A stretch of 64,000 bases of DNA, taken from contig CM034239.1 of assembly GCA_019916065.1 (NCBI GenBank), positions 32,326,419 to 32,390,418 of the forward strand. Direction: 5' to 3'. This DNA is from Vitellaria paradoxa (lineage: Eukaryota; Streptophyta; Magnoliopsida; Ericales; Sapotaceae). Positions 1-12,204 of this stretch are shown in pieces. The translations under genes were made by a program, and so were the position numbers. The notes beneath the pieces were generated by a model that had not been told where the DNA came from, did not search any database, and saw nothing but the letters and a program-made list of their open reading frames with translations. The first letter of the stretch is position 1, and each line of letters opens with the position of its first letter.

Positions 1-199
1 ACAAGGGAAATTGAAAAAGAAAATTAAACTTTCTTGGCAACCAAATACGATTCACTTTCTCTTTTTACAAATGTGTATATAAATGTACCTAATTGAATGT
101 CTTAGCACTTCTTCTCTTATATAGTACAAAATAATTAGTTGGAATGACCAAAAAGCTCTTAAAACTAATGAAAAATTACAAAATTCTACAAAGAACTCA

Positions 200-480
200 C
201 AAGGTTTGAACAAAGGTACACACAAGGCCCTTATTCGAATAAGGGTTCGAACCATCTTCTCTACTTAGACAAAAATTGAAGCTTCAAGGTTTACTCCTTC
301 TCTGTTATTCGAATAAGGGTGCACATAAGGGACATAAAGGATTGTTTGAACCCTTGTTCGCACCATCTCATGACTTAGAAAATTTTTGAAGTTGAAAACT
401 TGCTTCCCTCATTGTTGCTCGAACTAAGATGCACACAAGGGGTTGTACAAACCCTTGTTCACACCATGGCCATGCCTTAG
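200..480. repeat. Imperfect tandem repeat, about 110 bp period
   Basis: About two and a half diverged copies share an order of TTATTCGAATAAGGG-like, CACAAGG and ACCCTTGTTC-ACACCAT blocks. A perfect 18-bp palindrome, CCCTTATTCGAATAAGGG, lies at 228-245. Similar wording (CACACAAGGTGCACACCATGG) recurs near 4088-4108, so this may be LTR or UTR sequence of the Athila-like element to its right. I could not fix LTR ends. Confidence 0.6.
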
Positions 481-499
481 CTTTTTTTTCTTTGCTTTT

Positions 500-2500
500 T
501 GCTGAACCACACTTCTATTCTTTGAACCTTGGTGTGCACCATAACCTCCACACTTCATCTTTTTCTCTTTTTTTTTTTTGGTAAGTAATCTCTTTCTCTT
601 TTTTAAGTTGTTTTCTTACAAGTTTAAGAAAATATTCATGAGAATGATAAAAGGTTACAATATCATCATTTTATTCTTAGAATTTAGGTGACAATACTCA
701 TTTTAGAGAGTTTGATTGTATGGTTTACCATACAATCACACCCTCCAACCTATGCCTTGCTAGCCCCTAGCAAATAAGTCCATTCAGTAGGTTTCTTTGA
801 AAAAAAACTTAACTTAATATCAAGCATAATATATCCATGTAAATTTTTTTTAGATTCCAAATTTACTATTTTCAAAGCAAGTAACGACTATCATGAAAGT
901 TCATAAATATAACACTCTCTATTTTACAAGAATTTGAACACTTAATTAACATCCTCGCATTCATAATCCTTCAATAGAGCATGATCCTATTTTAATCGTG
1001 CTAGCAAGTTCTCCCAAGCTTCGACTTCAATCCTCACATGATTTACACTCTTTAATGAAAATAAGAATGGGTTTCACACTTGGAAGATTCTTTATAAAGA
1101 GTAAATGTGATTTAAAGTCTAGAAAGAATCTTCCTTAGTAAAAAATGGAACAACTTCAAAGAATTCAGAACTTGGCACATCTCTATGAAAGGACAATCCA
1201 TAAAAAAAGAGGTTAGTAGAATGAACTAATCACTTTAGAATCTTAACTTCACCCGTTTCTCACCTTGGATTTGTTAGGTTTTTATTTTGGTTGTAATGGG
1301 CAAGAGGTTAAATGTGGGACCAAATTAAGTATCTTGGATGCAGTAATTCCTTACTCCTTCTTAGGTACTCAAGAAATTGTTTCTCATTTCCCATATCCCT
1401 CATTTTCCTTTTTTTTCCCATTTTTGTTCACAACCTCTTCCAATTATTTCTTATAATTTCTTCTTTTGTTATTTTTCTTCTGTTAATATTTCTAAACAAC
1501 TTTGAGCATACACCACATGTCCAAATGCTCAATATTTCTCTAGTTTTTTTTTTTAATTAGAGAAAATAAAATTTCATCTTAAACTTAATATAACTTCTCA
1601 AGTTTACTTCAACCCCAATCCTCTTTCTCATCATTCCCTTTGTTCTTCTCATTTTCACTCTCCCCCTTTTAGTATAAACCAAGACACTTAGGTAGGCTTT
1701 AATCCAATGTACATGATTAAGGGTGATTATTGAGGGGTTATTTGAAGAACAATTCATCAAACGGCTCAATTTGGCTCCTAAGGGCAATATAACAAGAAAG
1801 AAATTCATTAAGCTCAAAATTCACAAAGATGGCCTACTTCATTTCAAAGGTTCCATTTAAGTTGAATTCAAACTCCAAAGTTATAGTTCATTCAAACTTG
1901 TCATTCTCTTGTCATGAATTCGAAACAAAATTAATAGAGCTATTGAAAGAATAATGAAACAATAAAATTCAAAGTTAATTGTTCACCTTCTTAAAGAAAA
2001 AACGATAAGGCTCAAATCTCACGAGGGTAGTCTCTACTAAGTTTAGAGGTTAAATGGATGCAATTCTTGAACAAGGACTATATTCTATGAATTCATATTC
2101 GCACAATTCAATCAACTTTGCAATCCAAATTCAAGTAATTTCAAGAGTGTCAACACTTATAAAATTCATGTTAGCATTCACTACTCTAAAAATGTTCATG
2201 AGGAATTATCAAATATAAACATCAATCACCCTGCATGGACATTAAACCAAGTTTCGATCTAAGATAACTTCTTTCATTTTATTCAATAGTTAAGTTCGAC
2301 ATTCATTACAAAAGTCATTCGTTCTAGCTTAAACCGTTTTTACAAAAGTTAGCATAATAAGCTTCACAAGTCACTTTCAAGCTTCATTACATCCAAGCAA
2401 AAAAAAAAAAAGTCACCAAACTATTCATTTTAAGTACGAAACAAAAATCTAGACTCAAACTAAGTTTGGTAAAAACCACAAAACACATCTAAAGGAACTC
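500..2500. other. AT-rich stretch, no gene recognised
   Basis: Only short open frames occur, with low-complexity composition and many T- and A-runs. No domain, splice pattern or tRNA-like sequence was recognised. By position it may be the 3' UTR/LTR part of the minus-strand Athila-like element, but I saw no paired LTR to prove it. Confidence 0.4.
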
Positions 2501-2539
2501 TAGTTTTCATGAGTTGGAGAAGCATGATATGGCTCAAGA

Positions 2540-3615
2540 GCAACTTCAAGAGCTCCCATGACATCCAGTCTATCATTTAATCTCTTTAGCTCCTTCATGA
2601 TGAAGTAACTATCAATCATGATTGAGAAAATTTTTAATTCAGTTCCTCCCACTTTTCTGTATTTTGATTCATATACTTTTCTAAAGTAGGGGCCAATCTT
2701 CTCTTCTCCTGGCTTTCACTTCTCTCCTTAGAAGTTGCCTGTAATTAGTCCCAATGGCTTGGCAACTTCCATTCCCATCTTAGGATTTACCCCCCTTTTT
2801 ACAATGTACTTGGTAATAAAACCCCTAAAGGGAAGACTCAAAATTCTAGTTCTATTATTAGCCGAAGACACAATACTATCAAAGATCACTTTGGCCAAGT
2901 CAATCACTACACCCAAGTCAATAGCATGCATAAGCCAACTCCTTCTCATAACTCACCTTGAAAGTATTTCTTATGGGCATGATTTGAGAGCAAAGAAGAA
3001 AATACAATGTGTTGAACTGAAGTGTCAACCCTTTTTCACAAGTTTGTTTTTGTCCCCAAACTTCATCTTCTTTCCCAATCAAATCACCGCAAGTGGATCC
3101 TTATTAGGAGCTTTATCCTCATCAAAATAGGTAGCAAGGATTCTCAAACAATTGGTAGCTTGAAAAAGGTAGCAATTCTCTTCAGAGTCAAAGTTATCTT
3201 AGTCCCTGCCACTTTAGTGCTAATACAATCTTTCTCATCTTTCTTAAAATCAGTGATATTTGCATAAACTCTTGTACCACATGACACTGCTGTGCCACTA
3301 CATTGTGTAAATTTCTCACAACCCCTCTCTTCTATGTTTTGTTTGATCTTAAACTCTTTATTTTGAAAGTGATATAAGTTGATTACCTTCTCCACCAACA
3401 TAGATCCATCACTCTAGTAGTCTTTAAAATCATTTATGCTTTCTTATTAGAAAACCCAAAATGATCATGGCCTTCTTTCTTCATTACTGGTTTTACATTA
3501 GGTGGTGGCCAAGCATCTTGAGGAGTGGCTTTTGACCTCTTTCTCATTTTAAGCTCCTTAGATGGGTTAGAATAAGTTGCTTTCTCTTTGCCTTTAGGAC
3601 TTCTTAGTTGCCATG
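2540..3615 (-). pseudogene. Decayed ORF3-like gene of the Athila-type element
   Basis: On the minus strand a frame opens near 3612 with a basic, Lys/Arg/Pro-rich start (MATKKS, then KRSKATPQDAWPPP). It is then broken by stops. A 73-residue open piece at 2949-2728 contains LGVVIDLAKVIFDSI and LSLPFRGFITKYIVKRGV. That pattern resembles the conserved block of the 'putative plant transposon protein' family found in the ORF after pol of Athila-like elements. The family call rests on that block alone. Position downstream of integrase fits. The reading frame is clearly not functional. Confidence 0.5.
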
Positions 3616-4461
3616 ACTCTAGTTATTGGAAATTCAAAGTAAAACTTCTTTCAAGCAAATTATCAAACAATTAGTGGGCACAAACTTCCTCAAACACCCA
3701 AGGCAACTTCTCAATACCTCAAAACCCAAAAATTTCTCTAGAAATCAAACAAAAAACAACCACAATACAAAAACTTCTTTCAATCCTAAACAACAATCAC
3801 CCAAAAACTTCAACAAATCAAAATCCCTAACCTTGTTCTTTGAAGCCGCAAGTCCTCATTTCCACTCTTTTTCAATCCGATGAAAGGCTGGTAGGTTCAA
3901 GGTTTAACATATGAGGTTTGAGTGGAAATGAAGTTGAAAGGTGAAATAGAATAATGGCAGAGTAAGTTTCTTAACCTTCTGAGAGTTTTTCTCACTAGGT
4001 GCAAACTTTTGTTAGGACAAAAGATGAATACAATGAGTTTCAGACCAAGCTTTAAAGATAAATTTCACCTTGGGCCAATGGGTTATGCACACAAGGTGCA
4101 CACCATGGAGTTTTTTATGGCTTGTTTGAACCACAGCAGGTTCATGGCTTTTCCATATTTGCTCTGCTCTCCAATTCCCACCACTATGAATACTAAAGTT
4201 CACATTAGGTGTTTTGATATTTCACTAACACTAACTGAATCAATTTAACTCTAATCAACTTTTGAAACAATTTCTAATTAAAGAACTAAAATAAAAAAGC
4301 ACCTAAAATTTTAAACAAATTCTCAAATTTTTGATTTTTTTTGATTTTCTAATTTTCAAACAAACAAACCAAAATAAGCAAATAAACCAAACCAAGCATG
4401 CATGTATTCAACTTATGTTCATAATCATCCTATGAAACCCACATGTAAAAATAAGAATAAG

Positions 4462-4500
4462 CCCCCCCAACTTGAATAACACATTGTCCTCAATGTGAAC
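4462..4500 (-). other. Post-pol G-run and inverted motif
   Basis: On the minus strand CACATTGAGGACAATGTG (inverted arms CACATTG/CAATGTG) is followed by TTCAAGTTGGGGGGG. A motif of this kind commonly follows pol in plant OTA gypsy elements. It supports the minus orientation and the end of pol here. Confidence 0.55.
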
Positions 4501-4854
4501 AACATGAAAAAAGGCAACTGAAGTGTAACAGTTAGAAGTTACCTCTCTTGCTTTCCTATATATTCAAAGCTTAAAACCTCATATATGAACATAACCTGAA
4601 CCCAAGAGATTACATGACTTTTCTTTTTTCTCTCCCTAGCTTGAACAATTCATATCCCCAAAGAATTAATACGATAAGGCTTAAAAGAAGATTAAGGTGA
4701 AAAGGAAGAGAAACCAAACACATCACATACTAGAATAAAAAAAATAAAAAAAAAAGAAGAAAGATAAAAAAAGGCAAAAGAAAAAAAAAAGAAAGCTAAC
4801 TACTAATGTATAAGTAATCATCCAAGATATCAAATCAATCAAAAGGAATTGGGT

Positions 4855-6010
4855 CCTCAAGATCCCATATTTCAATCTTTGCCATAACATTCTCATGATA
4901 TGATTTCAACTGATCGCCATTCACTTTCAAAATTCGCCCATTCGAAGGGTTCCCAATTTCATATGCACCGTGTTCAGAAATAGATTCTATCACAAATGGT
5001 CCAATCTACCTAGATTTCAAATTGCCTGGAAACAAATGCAACTTAGAGTCATGGAGAAGCACTTTTGATTCACAAACAAGAATTTTCTTCGAATATAGTC
5101 ATCATGCAACTTCTTCATTTTGATCTTGGACACTTGAGCATTTTCAAATACATCATTCCTTATCTCCTCAAGCTCACTGAGTTGGAGCTTCTTATGTAAA
5201 CCTACCTCATCAATGCTTTCATTTACTCATCGAATGGCCTATAATGCTCTATGCTCCATCTTAACCGGGAGATGACATTCTTTTCCATAAATAAACCGAT
5301 ACAGAGACATCCACAAAAATGGTCTTGTATGCTGTTCTATAAGTCCACAATGCATCAGTCAGTTTAAGGGACTAGTATTTCTTATCGAGGTTCACTGTCT
5401 TTTCTATAATCCTCTTGATCTCTCGGTTGGCCAACTAAGCTTGACCTCTCATCTATGGGTGGTAAGCGGTCCTTACTTTCTGTGTCACTCTATACTTTCT
5501 CATTACGATACTTGCAGGTTTATTGCAAAAAAAGTTTCCTCTATCACTTATCATGGCACCCCGGGCATCCCAAACCGAGAAAATATCTTTTCTTTCAAAA
5601 ATTTGACAACCACCTTTTGGTCATTTGTCTTAGTAGGGATTGCTTCAACCCACTTCAAAACATGATTCACCAAAACAAACTTATTACCAAAATGAATTAG
5701 TGAAAGGTCCTATAAAACCAATACCCCAACATTCAAAGATCTCAAGAACATAAATGGGGTGAAACGGCATTATGTTACGCCTAGTAAGACTTAATCTCTG
5801 ACAACAGTCACATACAACACATAAGGCAAAGACATTTAAACATGCTTAGCCAATATAGGCCACACCAAAGAATCTTTGCTATGGTCTTTCTAACTGAAAA
5901 ATGACTACCACAAGCAAGGGCATAACAAAAAGACATAATACTCAAGGTCTCACTCTAAGGAATGCATCATCTAACAACCTTATTTGAATAATATATGAAA
6001 AAGTATGTCT
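4855..6010 (-). pseudogene. Integrase remnant of the Athila-like element
   Basis: The best-preserved part is the C-terminal domain near 5060-4855. It reads KLHLFPGNLKSR, stop, IGPFVIESISEHGAYEI, then NGRILKVNGDQLKSY, which matches the 'DSRL.LFPGKL.SRW.GPF' module of OTA integrases. The upstream core (about 6010-5120) can be followed only in pieces with several stops and frameshifts. Integrase would insert the cDNA copy into the chromosome; this copy cannot be active. It lies downstream of the RNase H fragment on the same strand. Confidence 0.7.
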
Positions 6011-6079
6011 CATCCAAAAAGAAAGTTCTAATGTTCCGAAAAATTTCTTCTTATCTAAGAGCGTCCAATGTGAAGGAAT

Positions 6080-6520
6080 CTATCTAGTGGCAAGATAATT
6101 AGCAAAGTTTGCACACCAAGTTGTGTGTCTCGGTGCCTTAGTGTTCATAGTAACCAACTGTTTATTTGGGAAATGTTTGTTAATTGGGGGGTCAAAATGA
6201 TTTAGCTCTTGACTAGGCAACCGTGATAAATGTTTAGCTCCTTTATTCTTAACCTCCTTTTTATCTCTAATTTCAATATCAAACTCCTGTAGGAGGAGAA
6301 TCCAGTAGATTGGCCTAGGTTTAGCATCTTGCTTCATAAGCAAGTACTTTAGAGCTACATGGTCAATGTAAATAACAAAATGGGACCCTACTAAATAAGA
6401 ACAAAACTTATCCAATGCAAACACAACAGCTAGAAGCTCTTTCTCTGTGGTGGAGTAATTGAGCTGTGCTTCATTCAAGGTTTTACTTGCATATAGATAA
6501 CATGAGGTTTCTTATCCACT
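6080..6520 (-). pseudogene. RNase H domain of the Athila-like element
   Basis: A 132-codon open frame on the minus strand begins MNEAQLNYSTTEKELLAVVFALDKF and continues with the pattern YLVGSHFVIYIDHVALKYLL and later KNKGAKHLSRLP. These are the TTEKELLAVVFA, D-H-x-A-L-KYLL and A-D-x-LSRL-type motifs of Ty3/gypsy RNase H (here AKHLSRL). The frame is bounded by a stop on the RT side and the RT is broken, so this is a fragment. It would degrade the RNA strand during reverse transcription. Confidence 0.85.
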
Positions 6521-6859
6521 TTCTGGTCCAACACTACTCCCACAGTGTAACCACTTGCATCGTACATCAGCTCAAAGGGTAAAGACCAATCAGGTGCCTG
6601 CATGATGGGTGTTGATGTGAGGTTATTCTTAAGCTTACTAAAAGCCTCTTAACAATGTGACATCCATTCAAATGGAATGTTTTGAGTAAGGAGTTGAGTT
6701 AATGGCTTCACTATTGAGCTGAAAGATGCAATGAAACATGGTGGAAACTTGTATGTCCTATGAAAGATCAAATATTCTTGACATATCTAAGGGGTTAGTA
6801 ATTTCCGAATGATCTCTATTTGGCTCTATCCACATCTATCCCTTTAGAAGAAACGACAT

Positions 6860-7545
6860 GTCCTAGGATAATCTCTTAAGTAACCATGAATTGACACTTT
6901 TTCTCATTCAAAACAAGATATTTTTTTCACACTTCTTCAACACTTTTCTTAAATTCTCCAAACATAACCCAAACTTGTCCCCATATACTAAAAAATCGTC
7001 CATGAAAACTTCCAAAAACTCCTCGATTGTATCACAAAAGATGCTTATCATGCACCTTTGGAACGTAGCTGGGGCATTGTAAGCAAAAGTTCCAAATGGA
7101 CACGTGAAAGTAGTCTTATCATGGTCGGTAAGAGCAATCTCAATCTGGTTATAACTAGAATAAACATCAAGAAAGCAACAAAATGGTTGTCCCCTACCTC
7201 TCTAAAACTTAGTTTAAGAAAGGTAAAGAAAATTGGTCCTTTCTAGTCACAGCATTTAATTTGTGATAGTCAATGCACATGTGCCACCCAGTTTAAATCT
7301 GGGTAAGCACCAATTTCTTATTCTTATTTTTGACTGTTGTGACTCAGACTTCTTAGGAATGACTTAGGTCAAGACTAACCTACTTGGAATCTGAAATGGG
7401 ATATATAATCCCAGCATCTAATAACTTCAGGACCTCTTTCTTAATCACCTCATTCATGTTAGGATTTAATCTTCTTTGAGGCTGTCTAACAGGTTTCGTT
7501 CCTTCCTCAGGGTAAATGGAATGTGTGCACTTGAAGGGGCTAACC
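6860..7545 (-). pseudogene. Reverse transcriptase of the Athila-like element, broken
   Basis: On the minus strand, pieces in several frames read PVRQPQRRLNPNMNEVIKKE, LKLLDAGIIYPISDS, TGWHMCIDYHKLN, DVYSSYNQIEIA, KTTFTCPFGTFAYNAPATFQ and VFMDDFLVYG. These are the ordered RT blocks of an Athila-type element, the last being the catalytic x-D-D box. Between TFAY and NAPATFQ the usual block with PFGLC is missing, so there is a small internal deletion. Stops and frameshifts interrupt the rest. The block from about 7122 to 7545 is repeated at 32845-33260. Confidence 0.85.
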
Positions 7546-8620
7546 ATCTCTCTTATTCAGCTTCCGATAATTCTATTCTTAGTGTTTTGTAATCATAAGC
7601 CCAATGTTGAAAAGCTTTTGTATGCTTGGAACATTATAGTTCTGGGCAACATACACTCTGAACATCATACCTACCATGAACATGAAGTTAGTACTAATGA
7701 TAACCATTGAAGATCGATCTTCACCTATAGATATAGACCTCGAGCACTTTAGGCTTTTAGTTCAAACTCCTAAACAAGGGATTTTAATTATTTACATTTA
7801 AAAACAAACTTTAATATTTATACTTGTAAGTTGTCAGAACAGTCAGAATGAAGCTCTGTAACTCACCGAAATTCTGAGTATATGTAATTTGTAAGATATG
7901 GAAAGGTAATCCTATCAATGCCTTCAAAGGATCATCGATGAGGGGTAGCTATGACAATAAAGGTAGTAGAGACAATGAGTCCTTGAAATTACGAAGAGGG
8001 TTGAACCCCAAGATCATGGATTCAAACTAAGAAGACAGATCAAAAGATTTAGGAAAATGAATGTAAATTGACAAAATTGTCCTCAGTTTAACAGTTGGGT
8101 ATAAATGATGTTAGATAGCAGGATCTAATTGCATCTTGATTAAAACTGTAGGAATTTGACCATTACAATTAAAACTATAGGAATTTGACCGTTACAATTA
8201 AAACATGAGGGGCGAAAGTGACATTGGGCGTAAATTGTAAGGGTTATTTTTTTACTTTACCCAACCCAAATATTAAATACCACCTAAATTAGTCTTAGAT
8301 TTAGTGATATTGACTTAGTTTTTGCATAAATAATTTACTATTTCCATTTACATTTTAAGTTTAATACATGTATACTTTTCCTTTAATTTTTTTTATCGAC
8401 ACCTAAATATAATTGACGTATTTTTATATTTATTGTAATTAAATTAAATTTAACTTTAAAAAAAAAAAAACCTATGACAACTAGACCTAGTTAATCAGAT
8501 GTCCAAACTTGTTAAGCTGAGGAGGGCTTAGGATGTGGCGTGAATTGTTTTTACTTTTACTATTCTAAAATATGCTAGTTCCTTTAATTATTAATTTTTA
8601 AGTTTTATTAGTATCCTAAT
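7546..8620. other. Flank without recognised gene
   Basis: This stretch is shared with 33261-34316. Short open frames here have no recognised domain. A 27-bp phrase (ACCTAAATTAGTCTTAGATTTAGTGAT) starting near 8282 recurs at 33965 and, oddly, also at the left edge of copy B near 32814. The rest is AT-rich. Confidence 0.5.
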
Positions 8621-8627
8621 CTTGAGT

Positions 8628-8931
8628 GATAACTTAATAGGTAAAAACTTGGGTTACTAGTTTGAGTCTCCGTGAAGGTGTGTGTAAGCTGTCCTAGATA
8701 ACTTAAAGTATCTAGGTCCTCTAGTGTTGGTTCGAGTGGCTCGTGAGTATGCTTCTCACAGAAACCACACGGGTTCGATTCTTGACTCAAGTGAGATGCA
8801 TGTGAAGGATAATATACATCCCTCCGGTTTACCCATCGGTTACACAATTCGTTAAGGTTTGTAATAAATCGATGAGGTTTGTAATAAACCAATGAGGGTT
8901 TTAGGTTGCCAAAAAAAAAAAAAAAAAAAAA
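8628..8931 (+). mobile_element. SINE-like element, possibly dimeric (copy A)
   Basis: A box A-like TGGTTCGAGTGG (8728-8739) and box B GGGTTCGATTC (8771-8781) are spaced as in tRNA-derived pol III promoters. A second, weaker box B-like motif (TAGTTTGAGTCTCC, near 8658) lies upstream, suggesting a dimer. The 3' end is a 21-bp A-run ending near 8931. CTTGAGT flanks both sides (8621-8627 and 8932-8938), a candidate target-site duplication. The same insert is at 34324-34590. Confidence 0.65.
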
Positions 8932-9054
8932 CTTGAGTATTCAAAAAAATTATCAACATCCTTAATGTTTTTTATTTATAATATTATAAATATTTTGAAA
9001 TCCACTTTATTTTATTTATGTAGTATTATATATATATTCCCTTATTTAAATTAA

Positions 9055-9512
9055 GGTTGTGTTTAGAGCTCCAAAAATTAGCAAAATACTCTAAAAGTTG
9101 ATTTTTTTTCTTTTACTTTTTGGCGTTTAGAGTGTTAAAGCTTTTTATAGTTTTTTGTGTTTAAAAGTTGGTATAAAATCAACACGTTTTGAATTTTGAG
9201 TAGAGAAAGTTGACAATTTTTAGAGTTTTTTAGAGATTTTTAGAGTTTTAAACAGTTGCGTCAGACTATAATGCCAATATAATTCAAAATTTGTTTGAAT
9301 AGATAGTAAATAATTTGTTTGAATAAATTTTGCTAGACTACAATGCATGTTGAACCTTGGAAAGTACATTATTATTTGATTTTTTTGGGACATAATAGTT
9401 GTTAGTTTTTTTACATTTTTTAATGATAGATATACATTTTTTCAAAATTGATGAAGGTTAAAAATTGAAGTTTTTAAAATTTTTGTAAAAATTTAGAACT
9501 CTAAACAGCCCC
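9055..9512. mobile_element. Tourist-like (PIF/Harbinger) MITE, copy A
   Basis: The 458-bp element has imperfect terminal inverted repeats GGTTGTGTTTAGAGCTCCAAA and, read inward from the right end, GGGGCTGTTTAGAGTTCTAAA. TAA target duplications lie at 9052-9054 and 9513-9515. It is AT-rich and has no coding capacity. The same insertion is at 34714-35168, so it predates the segmental duplication. Confidence 0.75.
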
Positions 9513-9515
9513 TAA

Positions 9516-11030
9516 TTTTTCACAAAAGATTAAAAATTAAAAATTGTTTTCTGTCTAATAAATTTTCTTGTCTCATTATATATTTCACTGATCAAGTATC
9601 AAAAAGATAATTTTACATCAAAAATTGATTCAAAATTTTGCCTCGGCGTTACTACTCCCCATCATTTCAATCATATGAACGGCAACTTGACCAAAAAAAT
9701 GGGTTGGGTTGACTTTTAAAGATGCGTAGTTAAAATATCAGTTGCCTGTGGCTTTAATGTATTTTAATATTTGAAAAAGTTTATTTGTCAAAATATTTGA
9801 AATTAGCCGGAGTCGCATGTTTTGGTGTGGCTATTTATAATGTAACTAAATTTTTCAACATTAAAAATTAAGCATATATAATATGTATAATTACTTATTA
9901 TTGTTAGAAGTATTTAATGAATTGTTGGTGGCCTGTACATATCGGATTTTTTTATTTTTTATTTGTCCATCTACACATGTTACTTTTTTTTGTAAGTCTA
10001 TATATAATAAATCATTTTATTATAAATTAGGTATCTTAAATATTTTTATTTTTTAATATTTAAAATTACACATTTGTTTCATTAAATATCTTCAAATAAT
10101 AATTAAATATAAAAAATAAAAAAGTAAGATACGCGTCAATATGTCAATAGTTTTTAAGATTTTTAATTAAAAATAATATTTAATATCTAAAGAAAAAGCA
10201 AAGAATAAACCCCCCCAAAATGCGGTGGCTTCATAAATATATAAAACGTTATATTTTGTAATTTTTAGTGCAAAATTACCAAAAAACAATTGTTAAAATT
10301 GAATTTTTATTAAACACGAACAAAATTTACAAAGACGAAACATTACTAATTTTTATACCATCTTTTTAAATTTAAAAAAATTAAAATTGCTAAAAAAAAA
10401 AAAAATTTAAGCACTGTTGAAGTTAACGTGTCATCATATTTTTTGAACAATTTAGATTGAAATGGCAAGGTTTATGAATATTTGAGTTATTTTTAAAAAA
10501 AATTAATTGATATATCTGTTTTTATTGACAAATTAAAAGATTTTTTATTTTTTATTTTATACTATTTAAGTATTAAATAAATTTTGTATTAAATGATGAG
10601 TTGTTGACGTAACTTGATACTTGCAGTAAAGCACGAGAGTTTTATTAGCTTAAATAATTTTATGATTTTGTAACACAATCGAGAAAAATATGTATAGCCT
10701 AAAATAAAAAAAAAAAAAAGAAAATTCAACTTTTACCCCGAATTTTTAATTTTTCTAAAGAAGCTTAAATTCTACTAAAAATTAAAAATATAAATTGAAA
10801 GGGTACAGGAATAGGATTGCTGCTGCTTTTGTACGGGCAGAAAGAAAAATGAAATGCATCGAAGGGCTAATGTTTGTGTCTCGTGCCGATACATCAATTG
10901 AAAAGTGGCGTGGAAATAGAGAAGGGCTACGAGTTACAACAGGTCATGTTAGTGGGTGGCAAAGCACCAAGAGATTAAAAAATAAATAAAAAATCTCAGG
11001 ACACGTTGGCTTCTAAAAGGCCACGTATTA
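9516..11030. other. AT-rich non-coding flank, former upstream region of the receptor kinase
   Basis: No gene was recognised. The stretch is shared with 35172-36634. Because the Tat element inserted at ATACC (11031-11035) just before the receptor-kinase gene, this stretch should be that gene's original upstream region; no specific promoter element can be claimed. Confidence 0.45.
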
Positions 11031-11035
11031 ATACC

Positions 11036-11537
11036 TGATAACGTTTCCTCTTGAAATCCAGTCTAAGCCCGGAAAGTTATCTAGTACACCGATACAGTAG
11101 CTGTCAAATTGTCTTTGATATTTAAGTTAGTAAGAAAGTTGAGAAAGTATTTTAGTAGAGTGTCAGTAAGATAAGAATATGCATAAATGTGTACTTGAGA
11201 AGATGTTATATATTTATAGAGGTGCAGAGCCTGTATAGACAAGATGCATATAAGCCTCACATAATGATACATCTATCCAATCAGATTATGCCACGTGTAT
11301 TGTAGATCCTAAGGTCAATTCTCTTAATTAGTTATTAAAACTATTAAGCAGCAGGCAGTACTTTCATCGCTGCAAATCACGAAATATGCCAAAAGATAGT
11401 TATACACGTGATTGTGACGTAAGTAATCTTATCTTTAATACAACAGTCATTCAGCTTGACTGAGATCCATATCACTCGGTTAGCTCAGGTCATGATGGTC
11501 GTTTAGACGAACGTCTTCAGTCAGGTGCAACCTATTA
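11036..11537 (-). repeat. 3' LTR of Tat element A
   Basis: It starts TGATAACG and ends CCTATTA, the latter a decayed form of the TATCA end seen at 51087. It matches the LTRs at 36640-37149 and 50552-51087. A short deletion next to the left terminus sets it apart from copy B. Confidence 0.8.
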
Positions 11538-12204
11538 GATGCTACCAATTCCCTCAGTCACTAAAGCGGGTCGAGAGGAATCCAATTGTTTCCCCGCTCA
11601 GAAACCACCCTATCAGATGCCCTTGATTCCTTCGGTTAGTAAAAGGGACTGAAGGAATCCGATGGTTAGTTGATTCTTGGAAATATGCTTGTATTTATTG
11701 TGTGGCCGATGCGCATCCAGCTACTGAAGGGACGTGACTACTCTGCTACCCTACCATGTGTTGGGCGTATATTGGCAATGATGTCAAAACTATTAGCATG
11801 CCACTTTCAAGCCGTAGGATCAAGTTTTTTTTTTTCACCTAAATCTTAGCCATTAGTTTTGAAAAAAAAAAACTCCAATATAAATATTAGAAAAGTCCTC
11901 TTGGTGTCTTTTTATGCGAACTCTTTCTACAACCACTATTATGTAACTTCAACTGAAGCCTCCACTTGTTGTCAGATCCACTTCTTCTCTTGAGCTGGTA
12001 AGATTCATTTCCTCTTTGTTTGCCATTTTCCTTCACTTTTTATGTTCTGGGTACTAGTTCGAAGTGCCTATTTTACGAGAGGAATGGTAAGCTTCCAGAT
12101 CCCTTAGGGTTTGTAGAAAACCCCAAGTATATTAAACCCATCTTTTGTGGCTTGATTTTCCTATCCTATACATTTCATTTATCCTAGTTATTCTTGTCCA
12201 TTGG

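Larger units (their letters stand above)
2500..7545 (-). mobile_element. Athila-like Ty3/gypsy retrotransposon remnant
   Basis: Reading leftward on the minus strand, the order is reverse transcriptase (about 7540-6860), RNase H (6520-6080), integrase with its C-terminal domain (about 6010-4855), a G-run with an inverted CACATTG/CAATGTG motif (4500-4462), then a possible env-like or plant-transposon-type ORF (3615-2540). This order and the RT wording fit non-chromoviral OTA elements close to Athila. All coding parts carry stops or frameshifts. No LTR pair or TSD was found, and the right limit is unclear because the RT end is also the left edge of the duplicated segment. Confidence 0.75.

Noticed and set aside
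230..480. CRISPR-like repeat array
   Set aside because: The repeats are long, diverged and without unique spacers, in a plant nuclear context.
7516..7710. 64-codon plus-strand frame, also at 33241-33435
   Set aside because: It partly overlaps the minus-strand RT start region; conservation between the two places is due to the segmental duplication.
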